Translations under genes and position numbers: made by a program | Part shown: one piece after another, positions 17,821-25,609 of the stretch | Layout: each line of letters begins with the position of its first letter | Numbering within the stretch: the first letter of the stretch is position 1 | Notes under the pieces: generated by a model | What the model was told of the DNA's origin: nothing | The model's database searches: none | The model's input: only the letters and a program-made list of their open reading frames with translations | Assembly (NCBI GenBank): GCA_016784735.1 | Contig: JADHUC010000021.1 | Location: 1 to 55,726 of the forward strand | Direction: 5' to 3' | Length of the DNA stretch: 55,726 bases | From: Pirellulaceae bacterium | GTDB lineage: Bacteria > Planctomycetota > Planctomycetia > Pirellulales > Pirellulaceae

Positions 17821-19038
17821 ATGGCAGACAATCAGGTAACGCGTCGACAGTTCGTCAAGGCGGGTGCGGTGGCGGCTGCCGGTGTGGCAGCAGGCATTAC
17901 GCCCACGTTCACCGTCTATGCGGGGAATCCCACGAAAGAGAAGACCGACAGTATCCAGAACTACAACGAGCAGATGGAATACCGCCGCGGCGGCAGGACG
18001 GACTTGATGTTCTCCGCCGTGTGTCTGGGTGGCCACTGGAAACGAGTCGACAAGATGGTGCCCGGCTTGTTCCAGGGTCGAAGTTGGCTTAGTGCCGAGC
18101 TGACCAGCAAAGACTTCGAGAAGAACCGGTACGACGTGGTCACGCAATGCATCGAGCGCGGCATCAACTACATCGACGCCTGCACGATGCAAGAGGTGAT
18201 CATGTACTCCAAGGCGATCAAGGACCGCCGCGACAAGATGTACCTGGGCTTCTCCTGGTACCAGGGCGAGATGCGGAGCTTGAGCCGCGAAATGGAAAAG
18301 GCGGCCAAAGCCGGCGAACCGAAGCCGCCGGGTTGGATCACGCAGAAGCTGAAAGAGTGCATCGACTACGGATTCAAGCAGACCGGATTGGAGTACGTCG
18401 ACATCTGGCGGATCACTTGCCACGAAAAGAGCGGCATGCACACCGACAACCAAATGGAGGAAATGTGCGAGGCGCTCGCTTGGGCCAAGAAATCCGGTCG
18501 CGCCCGCTTCACGGGAATCTCCTCACACGACCGGCCGCACATCAAGAAGTGGATCGAACGGGCTCCAGACGAACTTGACGTCATCGTCACGCCTTATACG
18601 GCCAGAACGAGAATGACCGGCACCAAGATAGAATCGGCCGAAGAGGGCGACGCGGCTCGAGTCGTGAAGATGGACGATGGCTCGTGGGAAAACAGCTTGT
18701 GGTACACCATGCAACAACGCGACGTGGCGTGGTTCGGGATCAAGCCGTTCAGCTCCGGCTCGTTGTTCAAAGGCGACAGCTCGCCGGGCAATCCCAACGA
18801 GGAGGAAGACAACAAGATCGCCCGGTTGACGATTCGGGCCATCTTGACCAACCCGGTCATCACCGCTCCGATTCCCGGCATCATTTCGCCCGAGCAGGTC
18901 GATAATGTCGCGACGGCTGTGCTGCAGCGCAGGGCGCTGGACGTGAAAGAACGGGCCGAACTGGATGCCGCAACCGATCGGGCCTTCGCCAACCTGCCGT
19001 ACCACTACCGCTGGCTGAACGATTGGAATTACGTCTAG
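17821..19038 (+). CDS. Tat-exported aldo/keto reductase-like protein with altered active site
   Basis: 405 residues beginning with a twin-arginine signal (VTRRQFVKAGAVAAAGVAAG). AAGGAG lies just upstream of the ATG. The TIM-barrel pattern of the aldo/keto reductase superfamily is clear: FSAVCLGGHWKR, INYIDAC, LEYVDIWRITCH, then GRARFTGISSHDRPHIKKWI. The family tetrad is Asp, Tyr, Lys and His. Here the Asp (INYIDAC) and His (ITCH) positions are kept, but the usual YG-x-(S/A)E after the Asp reads TMQEVI and the usual Lys strand reads YLGFSW. The protein may therefore be catalytically changed or inactive. A tetraheme cytochrome gene follows after 169 bp, suggesting a shared periplasmic redox role. 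Confidence 0.85.
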   Translation: MADNQVTRRQFVKAGAVAAAGVAAGITPTFTVYAGNPTKEKTDSIQNYNEQMEYRRGGRTDLMFSAVCLGGHWKRVDKMVPGLFQGRSWLSAELTSKDFEKNRYDVVTQCIERGINYIDACTMQEVIMYSKAIKDRRDKMYLGFSWYQGEMRSLSREMEKAAKAGEPKPPGWITQKLKECIDYGFKQTGLEYVDIWRITCHEKSGMHTDNQMEEMCEALAWAKKSGRARFTGISSHDRPHIKKWIERAPDELDVIVTPYTARTRMTGTKIESAEEGDAARVVKMDDGSWENSLWYTMQQRDVAWFGIKPFSSGSLFKGDSSPGNPNEEEDNKIARLTIRAILTNPVITAPIPGIISPEQVDNVATAVLQRRALDVKERAELDAATDRAFANLPYHYRWLNDWNYV

Positions 19039-19207
19039 CTGGTAGGTCCCGTCTGCCGGACGGGACCTGGACGTAGAGATCACCCCGAAAACTCAAGGTC
19101 CCGCTCGGCAAGCGGGACCTACTCTGAACCAAAGAAACCCGGCTTCTTCCGAGAAGCCGGGTTTCTGCACTCACTCACTCACACGCACTCGTTTGGGATT
19201 TGATTTG
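19039..19207. repeat. Two GTCCCG hairpins and a 15-bp GC-rich hairpin between reductase and cytochrome genes
   Basis: Hairpin 1 (19045-19067) has stem GGTCCCGTC/GACGGGACC. Hairpin 2 (19097-19119) has stem GGTCCCGCT/AGCGGGACC, so two base pairs differ in a compensated way while the loop is conserved on opposite strands. A separate hairpin follows: 19133-19147 and 19152-19166 are perfect 15-bp complements around a 4-nt loop (AGAAACCCGGCTTCT arm). The last could terminate the reductase transcript, although no T-run follows. Confidence 0.82.
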
Positions 19208-19807
19208 ATGAAATACGCCGCTCCGATAATGTTGCTTGCTGCCGTTGTGATCGTTATTTTTGCCTGCCTGGCCGGGTTTTCGGGCGGCGACAAGGAGGCC
19301 CATGCCGCGCCACCGCTGTCGCTCGAAGGCCTCTTGAACGAGAAGCTACCGGACGCCCCGAAGGAGAAAGTCGAGGTCAAGGCGGACAATAGTGCCTGCT
19401 ACGTCTGCCATGCCAATTACGACGGAGAAAAGCTGGCGTTGATCCACGCCATAGACGACGTCGGCTGTATCGAGTGCCATGGCGAATCCTTGGCGCATCG
19501 CGACGACGAGGACAATGTCACTCCGCCGGACGTCATGTACCCCGCGGACCGGATCGAGGAAAAATGTGCGGAGTGCCACGATGAGCACGATGTGTCGGCT
19601 AGGGAGGTCATCACCCGATGGCAGAAGCGATGCCCCAAGAAGACGAATCCCAGCGAATTGGTCTGCACTGATTGCCACGGCCAGCATCGCTTGAAGCTCC
19701 GTACGGTCCGGTGGGACAAGAAGACGCGCAAGCTGATCATCCGCAAAGAAGAAACGGCAAAAGCCACCTCCGATGCGGCTGAGACGAAGACCGACAGCGG
19801 AGAGTAG
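19208..19807 (+). CDS. Exported tetraheme c-type cytochrome
   Basis: 199 residues from the ATG at 19208. A signal anchor (residues about 2-22, KYAAPIMLLAAVVIVIFACL) precedes four CxxCH heme c sites: CYVCH at 64-68, CIECH at 87-91, CAECH at 120-124 and CTDCH at 153-157. Several extra His residues (for example HAN, HRD, DEHD, GQHR) could act as distal ligands. Spacing resembles small multiheme electron-transfer cytochromes of the NapC/NrfH or cytochrome c3-like groups. Covalent heme attachment outside the cytoplasm is family knowledge. The Lys/Glu-rich C-terminal tail (residues about 165-199) is likely unstructured. The partner is unknown; the exported reductase-like protein upstream is a candidate. 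Confidence 0.88.
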   Translation: MKYAAPIMLLAAVVIVIFACLAGFSGGDKEAHAAPPLSLEGLLNEKLPDAPKEKVEVKADNSACYVCHANYDGEKLALIHAIDDVGCIECHGESLAHRDDEDNVTPPDVMYPADRIEEKCAECHDEHDVSAREVITRWQKRCPKKTNPSELVCTDCHGQHRLKLRTVRWDKKTRKLIIRKEETAKATSDAAETKTDSGE

Positions 19808-20023
19808 CAGTACCCGGAGCCAATCGACTCGTGGCGTCAAACCGCGTCAGTCTGAATGTGCATTGACGAGGGGCTTGTTTTTCGCGATCGCCAGGACGTT
19901 TCTGACAAGAAACGAGCCCACGGATGGCATGGCGGACCCACGGATGGAAGAAACCCGTTACCGTGTCGAAACAGTCTTTACGCTTTAGGTGCGTAGGCCA
20001 CCGTGATCGCGTTCCATCCTCGT

Positions 20024-22858
20024 TTAGCCACCGGGTTTCCAGCGGTAGGGTTTGCCGTTCTTGTATTGTTCGAGTTGCTGGCGGAGCCTTGGGGCCGGGA
20101 ATTCATCGCGCGCTTTCACCAAACGTAGCGCGCTGGTGGCCACGTTGACGGCTTCGGAGTACCTGCCCAGTTCGGCATAGGCGGCCGCCAGCGTGCTCAT
20201 CAGCACCGGATCCCTGTGACTCGTGACCGCACAGGCTCGCTGTGCCAGGTGAAGCGCCCTGGGCCCGTCCCGGACTTCGGCCTGCGGACAAACTGCCAGG
20301 AGCCAGGCTAGGTCATTGACGGCCCTCAGATTGTGGGGATTGGTGGCGGAAGCTATCTGCAACTGCGCGGCGGCGGATTGGAACTTGCCCTGCACCGCCA
20401 GCGCCTTGCCGAACATGAGGCGAGCGTCGACAAATCTCAGGTCGAATTCAACCGCTTTCTGGAAATGTTCGGCAGCTTCTGCCGGCATCCCTCCGGCCAA
20501 CAGGACGTTCCCCAGGTCGAAGCGGTTGCGGGGATCCTTCGGATCCAGCTTCACCGCCGTGCGGAGATGGAACGCGGCCTGGTCGAGCATCCCTTTCTCC
20601 ATCAAGGCCATTCCCATGTTCGCGTGGCCCTCCGTGTAGTTCGGGTTGTATTCCAGGGCCTTCTTGAAATGGGCCACTGCCTCGTCGAGCTTCCCCTGTC
20701 TTGCCAGAATGATCCCCACGTTGCCGTGCGCGTCCCATCGCTTGGGGTTGAGCGATAAGACTTTGTTGAGTCGCGCCGTGGCCTCCGGAACCATCCCTTT
20801 GTCCAGCAGCACGACCGCCGCGTTGACGTGGCCTTCCAGGTAGTCAGGGTTGGCCTCGACCGCCTTTTCGAACTCGTCCATCGCTTCGTTAAGCCGCCCT
20901 TCCTTGGCCAGTTTAACGCCGCGCAAGCCGTGCTTGAGATAGTCCAGTGCCGGAACCGTAATGCTCAGTAGCTGGTCATAAGAGACGTTGACAAACTCGG
21001 GGATATTCACCGCCCTGTTGGCCGCGGTGGAATTCGGAATGAGAACCGCCGGGCTATCGTTCCCCTGCCCGTCTATGTGGGTCAGAAACATCTGGGTGTA
21101 GGGCGTATTGGCCTTGGATGAAAAGACCAACCACTGGCCGTTGGGGGAACAACTGTGCCAAGAGTTCATTCGCCAAGTGTTGCATCGCATCAGCCGGGCC
21201 GTGCCGCCGGAAGCCGGGACGATCCATAACTTGCCGTCCGGGCGCATGAGCTGTCCGTTGCGGCACTTGACAAACACGATCCACTTGCCGTCCGGTGATA
21301 CTTTGGGAAACGTATTGCTCATGTCGTTATTCGATGCCCCTTCAATCGGCTCCGGCGTGCCCCCTCGGCCGCCGTCAAACGGGATCCGGTAGAGATCGTA
21401 CTGGATCTGCGTTTCGGCGGGATCGTTGGGATATGCGGCCAGGGTCCCGTCTTCCGGATAGGGGTCCTTTGCCCCGGCCCGCGCAAACACCAGGTACTTG
21501 CCGTCCGGGCTCCAGACGGCATCGCAATGCACGTATTGGGGGTCGTCCGCGCCGGGCAGGGCTTTGATCTCGTCCGACGCTCGGGAGTAATACCCCAAAA
21601 TGCCACGCGTCGGATAGAAAACCTGCAGGAACCGGTAGTCTAGGAAGTTGGAGACATAGAGCGCTTCGTTGAGGGTCGTCACGACGTACTGCCCGTCGGG
21701 TGAGACCTGCGACAAGAAGCCGATGGTTTTGTGGTCTTTCGGTTTTTCCGTAAAGGCATTCCAACTGATCACGTCCTGTTCGTCGATGGCGATCTCTTTC
21801 TTAACCGGGACGATCACGTAGGCGCCCTTGTCGCCCTGCGGGCCGTCCAGGTCCATGCCCATCGTCCTCCCGTCCGCGGAGAACGAATGGCAGTTGGTGC
21901 ACGTGGGCACGTCGGTCAAGAGAAGCCGGCTTTGGGGTCTGGATATGTCTCGAAGCCGCCATGCGATCAGCGTCACCGCATCCTCACCCAACGGTTTGAT
22001 AACGCCCTCTTCGGTTGTCGACGGTGCAAGAGGCACATCGCGGTAGAAGATCGGCGCTGCCACCGGGTCCCTTGAAGTTGTAATCGTGAATTGGCCGCGT
22101 GAGAGGACCTTGTGTGGCTCGCTGCTTCGGAACCCGATTATGGTGACGCTCGCTCGAAGCTCTGTTGAACCGGTTTTGATCGTCGCCCACAAGTCTCCGC
22201 CAGGGGTCCAACTCTTGGCCGAGGCTTGGTGGGGAGTTGGCTTGTAGATCTCGTTGTTCTCGGTGATGCACGCACGGTCGATCGGCCCGGCAGGAGGCGG
22301 TTCGCCGGGCGAAAGAACGTAGATAGGCTGCGTGTCGTTTCCGAAAGCCACTTCGATCAGCCACGTATCCGCTTGCTCGGCTGGTTCGTGCCAGAGCAAC
22401 GTCGGAGCGACGATCTCCGGGGGGAAGATCGACTCATTCTGCGGGTAGTCGATAATCAACGCAGCCAGCTTGTCGTCGCTCCGGCCGGCCTGGAGAACCG
22501 CCCGCATCACTTCGGCCAACTCCGGTTCGGCCGTCGAGCGAGTTTCGTCGCTTCCATCAACCAGGACTGCCTCGTGGGCGTCCCCCAGCAGAGGATGAAC
22601 CGTTCGAGATGACGCTGCTAGGGCAGAAGATGCGTCGTCCCGAGCAAAACCGACAGACCGGCCTTCCGATGGGACGACACCCTTGTCAAGGGGATCGTAT
22701 TGTCGCATAACCGGTGCGTGCGCATCCGCTTCGGGCACCTTTGGCTGCACATTCGGCGCATCCCCCGCCATCCAAGCGTACATGCCCGCCAGCAGTGCCA
22801 GGAAGACGCCTGCAATAAGGCATACGGTCGTCTTATGCAACGACGCTTTGCTCCTCAA
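20024..22858 (-). CDS. Exported PD40 beta-propeller / TPR protein with one CxxCH site
   Basis: 944 residues if read from the TTG at 22858, which overlaps the stop of the DUF1559 gene (TTGA). A second TTG at 22840 has GAGGAG upstream and would give a shorter signal ([19 protein letters not shown]). After the membrane signal, residues about 140-290 form a beta-rich domain. CTNCH at about 325 is a single heme c-type motif ([18 protein letters not shown]). WD40-like PD40 repeats follow ([50 protein letters not shown]). Residues about 645-900 are tetratricopeptide repeats ([20 protein letters not shown] and later copies). The layout suggests a periplasmic scaffold or sensor; function unknown. Confidence 0.85.
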   Translation of the reverse strand: MRSKASLHKTTVCLIAGVFLALLAGMYAWMAGDAPNVQPKVPEADAHAPVMRQYDPLDKGVVPSEGRSVGFARDDASSALAASSRTVHPLLGDAHEAVLVDGSDETRSTAEPELAEVMRAVLQAGRSDDKLAALIIDYPQNESIFPPEIVAPTLLWHEPAEQADTWLIEVAFGNDTQPIYVLSPGEPPPAGPIDRACITENNEIYKPTPHQASAKSWTPGGDLWATIKTGSTELRASVTIIGFRSSEPHKVLSRGQFTITTSRDPVAAPIFYRDVPLAPSTTEEGVIKPLGEDAVTLIAWRLRDISRPQSRLLLTDVPTCTNCHSFSADGRTMGMDLDGPQGDKGAYVIVPVKKEIAIDEQDVISWNAFTEKPKDHKTIGFLSQVSPDGQYVVTTLNEALYVSNFLDYRFLQVFYPTRGILGYYSRASDEIKALPGADDPQYVHCDAVWSPDGKYLVFARAGAKDPYPEDGTLAAYPNDPAETQIQYDLYRIPFDGGRGGTPEPIEGASNNDMSNTFPKVSPDGKWIVFVKCRNGQLMRPDGKLWIVPASGGTARLMRCNTWRMNSWHSCSPNGQWLVFSSKANTPYTQMFLTHIDGQGNDSPAVLIPNSTAANRAVNIPEFVNVSYDQLLSITVPALDYLKHGLRGVKLAKEGRLNEAMDEFEKAVEANPDYLEGHVNAAVVLLDKGMVPEATARLNKVLSLNPKRWDAHGNVGIILARQGKLDEAVAHFKKALEYNPNYTEGHANMGMALMEKGMLDQAAFHLRTAVKLDPKDPRNRFDLGNVLLAGGMPAEAAEHFQKAVEFDLRFVDARLMFGKALAVQGKFQSAAAQLQIASATNPHNLRAVNDLAWLLAVCPQAEVRDGPRALHLAQRACAVTSHRDPVLMSTLAAAYAELGRYSEAVNVATSALRLVKARDEFPAPRLRQQLEQYKNGKPYRWKPGG

Positions 22859-23889
22859 TACTGGCCTACGGACTCGCCGTCATGGATGTAGCACAACTTG
22901 AGGAAAGTCACATAATCGATGGAATCGTTGACAAAGTGCGTCGATGCGTCGTTGAAAACAAACTGGGCGCCGCCAGGATGCCCGCTGCTAAACACCCACG
23001 CATACGTCTTCCCGTCCGCACGGCCTAGCCAGGGGCCGTTGATCGTCCACCATCCAAAATGGCCGGTACTCGACGGGTTCCTGATGATCGAGTTAATATT
23101 GGTAGAGCTCGTAGAATAAACACGGCCGTGGCAGCAGGTGTGGGCTCCCGTCATCCCCCAGGGCCCGTAGTGTGAAGAATATTTGAAGCGGCCGCCCCAG
23201 GCTTCTCCTACAGCGATCGTGTTGGCTGTCCCGTCGGTGACCGCGGCGAAATCTGCGGCGCCGTCATTGCCGAAGGTGCCTTGCCGGATATCGCCACTTT
23301 TCGTGTCCCACGGGCTATCGTAGTCGGTAAAAACACCCGTGGAAAAGAGATAGCTCGTCCGGTATGCATTACGACGCGAGTAAAAGGTGGTCGAACCGGG
23401 TGAATAGTTCGACGTCTTTCCCACCCCTGGATGTGACGGACATTCCAACGCTTCCATTCGAGCGTTGTACAACGTGTTGTTGACCATGTCGTTGTCAAAT
23501 GGCGCTACGGGCCGCGCATGGCCGTATGGAGAAGAGGTGGACGAAGGAGCATTAAAACTGTATTGATCGTGAAGCGCGCTTTGCTCCAAGTATGGCAGTA
23601 GCAACAGCCAACCCGTGGTGTTTTTCACGTTGCCGTGGGTGGCGTGGTAGCCCGCATTGTTGTACCGCCCGGAACCCAATAGGGCTGGCGGAAACATTCG
23701 GTACGTGTCGTGATAATTGTGCAGCGCCACGCCAATCTGTTTCAGGTTGTTAGCGCACTCCGTTCGGTTAGCCGCTTCGCGGGCGGCTTGAATTGCGGGC
23801 AGCAAAAGGGCAACCAAAATGCCGATGATAGCGATCACCACTAACAATTCGACCAATGTGAATCCGCGGAGTCTTCTTCTGTGGAACAT
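22855..23889 (-). CDS. DUF1559 family protein with type IV pilin-like N-terminus
   Basis: 344 residues from the ATG at 23889 (GGAGA eight bases upstream). The N-terminus [20 protein letters not shown] is the prepilin methylation/cleavage motif (G|FTLVE). The family blocks follow: [20 protein letters not shown] and [20 protein letters not shown], and near the end the usual [20 protein letters not shown] with [12 protein letters not shown]. These are hallmarks of the DUF1559 (SBP_bac_10) proteins that planctomycetes encode in large numbers. Family view: pseudopilin-like envelope proteins, function unproven. Its stop overlaps the start of the PD40/TPR gene, so translation of the two is probably coupled. 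Confidence 0.95.
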   Translation of the reverse strand: MFHRRRLRGFTLVELLVVIAIIGILVALLLPAIQAAREAANRTECANNLKQIGVALHNYHDTYRMFPPALLGSGRYNNAGYHATHGNVKNTTGWLLLLPYLEQSALHDQYSFNAPSSTSSPYGHARPVAPFDNDMVNNTLYNARMEALECPSHPGVGKTSNYSPGSTTFYSRRNAYRTSYLFSTGVFTDYDSPWDTKSGDIRQGTFGNDGAADFAAVTDGTANTIAVGEAWGGRFKYSSHYGPWGMTGAHTCCHGRVYSTSSTNINSIIRNPSSTGHFGWWTINGPWLGRADGKTYAWVFSSGHPGGAQFVFNDASTHFVNDSIDYVTFLKLCYIHDGESVGQY

Positions 23890-24360
23890 GAGACCAATCT
23901 CCAATTGCGATAAGGGAACAGGAAAAAACGGCCGCAGAACCGCCCACAGGCGGCGATTGTCAACGGCAATCGTTCGAAATTGTCGACATGAACCGCATAC
24001 AGAACCACGAAAGCCCGACGTTCGATTGCCGTGTCCTTGATAAGGTCAAACGAAATTGAGACAGGATATCCTACCAACACGCCGCACGACCGTTGTCGAC
24101 CCATGCGACAACGCTATGGACGAGGGGAAGCGAGAACCTTCCGTTGAGTAGAAACAAAGTCGAAACAGATTAGAATTCACGCCTGGCGATGTGCCAATGT
24201 CGTGCGCCGAGAGAAGACTCTCCCGGCATCACCGCATAATTCAGTAAACGGGAAAAGGGTGGGCCTGTCAACATGCAGGCCCCAAGAACCTTCGCCACAC
24301 CATCCCGCTGGGACTTGTCTCACCGAGACGCTGGCGTGCCATTTACCGCAATTCCACCGA
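23890..24360. terminator. Intergenic spacer with a candidate terminator hairpin at 24263-24284
   Basis: 471 bases upstream of the DUF1559 gene. The only clear structure is the stem GGGCCTG/CAGGCCC (24263-24269 and 24278-24284). Read on the minus strand it follows the small lipoprotein gene and is trailed by a short T-containing stretch, so a Rho-independent terminator is possible. Nothing else is supported in the spacer. Confidence 0.4.
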
Positions 24361-24513
24361 TCAAGTCCCATCCATTTCTTTCATCATTTCTTCCTGGCTT
24401 TCCAGGTCCTCTTCCATCTCCGTCTCGGCTGGCGGTTCGCTGTCCGCTTGCCCGCACCCGGCGCAAAAGCAACTGAGCGCGCCTACCAGGAAGAGGCACG
24501 AAAACCGTTTCAT
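24361..24513 (-). CDS. Small lipoprotein upstream of the DUF1559 gene (50 aa)
   Basis: An ATG at 24513 opens a 50-codon frame ending in TGA at 24361. The protein starts MKRFSCLFLVGALSCFCAGC: positive n-region, hydrophobic core and an AGC lipobox, so Cys20 should be lipidated. The mature part is short and strongly acidic (EPPAETEMEEDLESQEEMMK). A GTGAGG sequence lies just upstream. It precedes a DUF1559 gene on the same strand by 471 bp. Tiny lipoproteins near DUF1559 genes are frequent in planctomycetes, in my recollection. It is short, so the call rests on the signal pattern rather than homology. Confidence 0.7.
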   Translation of the reverse strand: MKRFSCLFLVGALSCFCAGCGQADSEPPAETEMEEDLESQEEMMKEMDGT

Positions 24514-24877
24514 GGGTTACCTCACTTTCTCCAGTTCAGGAACATTGCATAGCGCGACGTGGCAACAAAACCAAGTCGTTCACATTGAAAACTGTTCCGG
24601 TGACTTGTAGTTAGACCTTGGTTTCCGGTCCTTCCGGGTTATGCGTGGATCTGCGGCAATTCGCTCCGCGCCGTTCAAGACCAAGAATCTGGATATCAAA
24701 AAACCAAACGAGAATCAAACGAGAAGCTGCACATTGCTATTACGTCTATTGCACCAAAAAAGATCGCGAGAATCAAGCTCTTTTGAGAAAAACTGGATTT
24801 CGCGATACGTTGGCAGCCGCACCTCGTTGGGCGAGGTGGGTCGATACGGCTTGTTTGATTCGTGAAAGGAGACTGCA

Positions 24878-25093
24878 ATGCCCCACCACCATCGAGCCAA
24901 AGTGAAGCGGCTGCCGTCACGCCGCGATCTTCTCGCCAGTTCTGCCGCCGTGGCCGGCGCGGACACAAGAGCGACGAAGAAGGAAGGCACGGAGTTTCTC
25001 CAGAAGTGCAGCGATCCGGAGGTAAGTGTCCTCAGATTCTTCGTTCCCGACGGCGGTGCTAGGAGCGCCGACTTCAAGCTCACAAGCGTTTGA
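24878..25093 (+). pseudogene. Orphan Tat-signal-like reading frame, probably the truncated start of an exported protein
   Basis: 71 codons. AAAGGAG lies upstream of the ATG, and the start KRLPSRRDLLASSAAVAGAD has the twin-arginine pattern typical of exported planctomycete oxidoreductases and similar proteins. After about residue 27 the frame continues with sequence that resembles no domain and stops early. This looks like a promoter and signal-peptide region left behind after the body of the gene was lost. A short genuine secreted peptide is the alternative. Confidence 0.45.
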
Positions 25094-25219
25094 GGCATGG
25101 CGAGGCGTAGGCGGGTAGGCCAGCCTACGCACTTACCCGTCAAACATGATTTGACACGGTACCAGTCGATATTCCTCACCAGACGGCAGTATTGCGACAG
25201 TCTGTCGGCACAATCCCCG

Positions 25220-25440
25220 CTAGCGCTCGAGGGTCACGGCCGCCAGTACCGGGGCGCTCGCCGTGGCCAGATCGCGGAACACGATCTTGGCAATCGGTAC
25301 GTCGCGGAGCGAGGCTGCCAGGACGTTCATGTGCCAGGTGCGCCTTCGAGGGTGGCCACAGGTTCGCCCATTCACCAAGCGAACGGTCTGCGTCTTGCCA
25401 TCGGCGTATCGAATCACGTACGCGGCGGGGTGATAGCGGA
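25220..25440 (-). pseudogene. C-terminal fragment of a secreted sugar-hydrolase-type protein
   Basis: The minus frame ending at 25220 reads YHPAAYVIRYADGKTQTVRL and ends VFRDLATASAPVLAAVTLER. This matches the usual last strands of large exported planctomycete proteins, where a jelly-roll ends in a YxIRYADG strand and an 'APVLxAVT' tail. No upstream body is present: the frame runs into an oppositely oriented fragment near 25440. So I call it a decayed remnant. Confidence 0.45.
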
Positions 25441-25609
25441 CAACCTTGTCTATTCGAATCGCGGACAAGGCATCTATATTTCCGGTTCACAGAAGACGTG
25501 GATTGTCCATAATATGGTGGTCTTCAATCACAGCGGTATCGTCTGCATGCCGCGAGGCGAGGAGTGGCCGCTGGAAGACATCCACGTTCTCAAACATAGG
25601 AGATACGTC
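25415..25609 (+). pseudogene. Fragment of a right-handed parallel beta-helix protein
   Basis: The frame open before the real start at 25610 reads GGVIADNLVYSNRGQGIYIS, then TWIVHNMVVFNHSGIVCM. The pattern of 'xNxVyxN...GIyi' coils is typical of parallel beta-helix (PbH1) repeats. Only two to three coils remain and there is no start signal. It is therefore a gene fragment rather than an extension of the following propeller protein, which has its own AGGAGA and ATG. Confidence 0.5.

Larger units (their letters stand above)
24514..25609. other. 1.1-kb stretch of gene remnants and a short hairpin
   Basis: No intact gene is supported here. It contains a short Tat-signal-like frame (24878-25093), a minus-strand C-terminal fragment (about 25220-25440), a plus-strand beta-helix fragment (about 25415-25609), and the hairpin GCGTAGGC/GCCTACGC at 25105-25112 and 25123-25130. 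The first 350 bases (24514-24860) show nothing I recognise apart from a 7-bp hairpin near 24822-24840. Confidence 0.6.

Noticed and set aside
19895..19960. Possible direct repeat CCACGGATGG and hairpin before the PD40/TPR gene end
   Set aside because: The copies are short and the stem imperfect; nothing beyond chance can be argued.
25097..25609. 171-codon extension of the propeller protein at 25610
   Set aside because: The sequence matches fragments of other genes and the ATG at 25610 has a clear Shine-Dalgarno and membrane signal.
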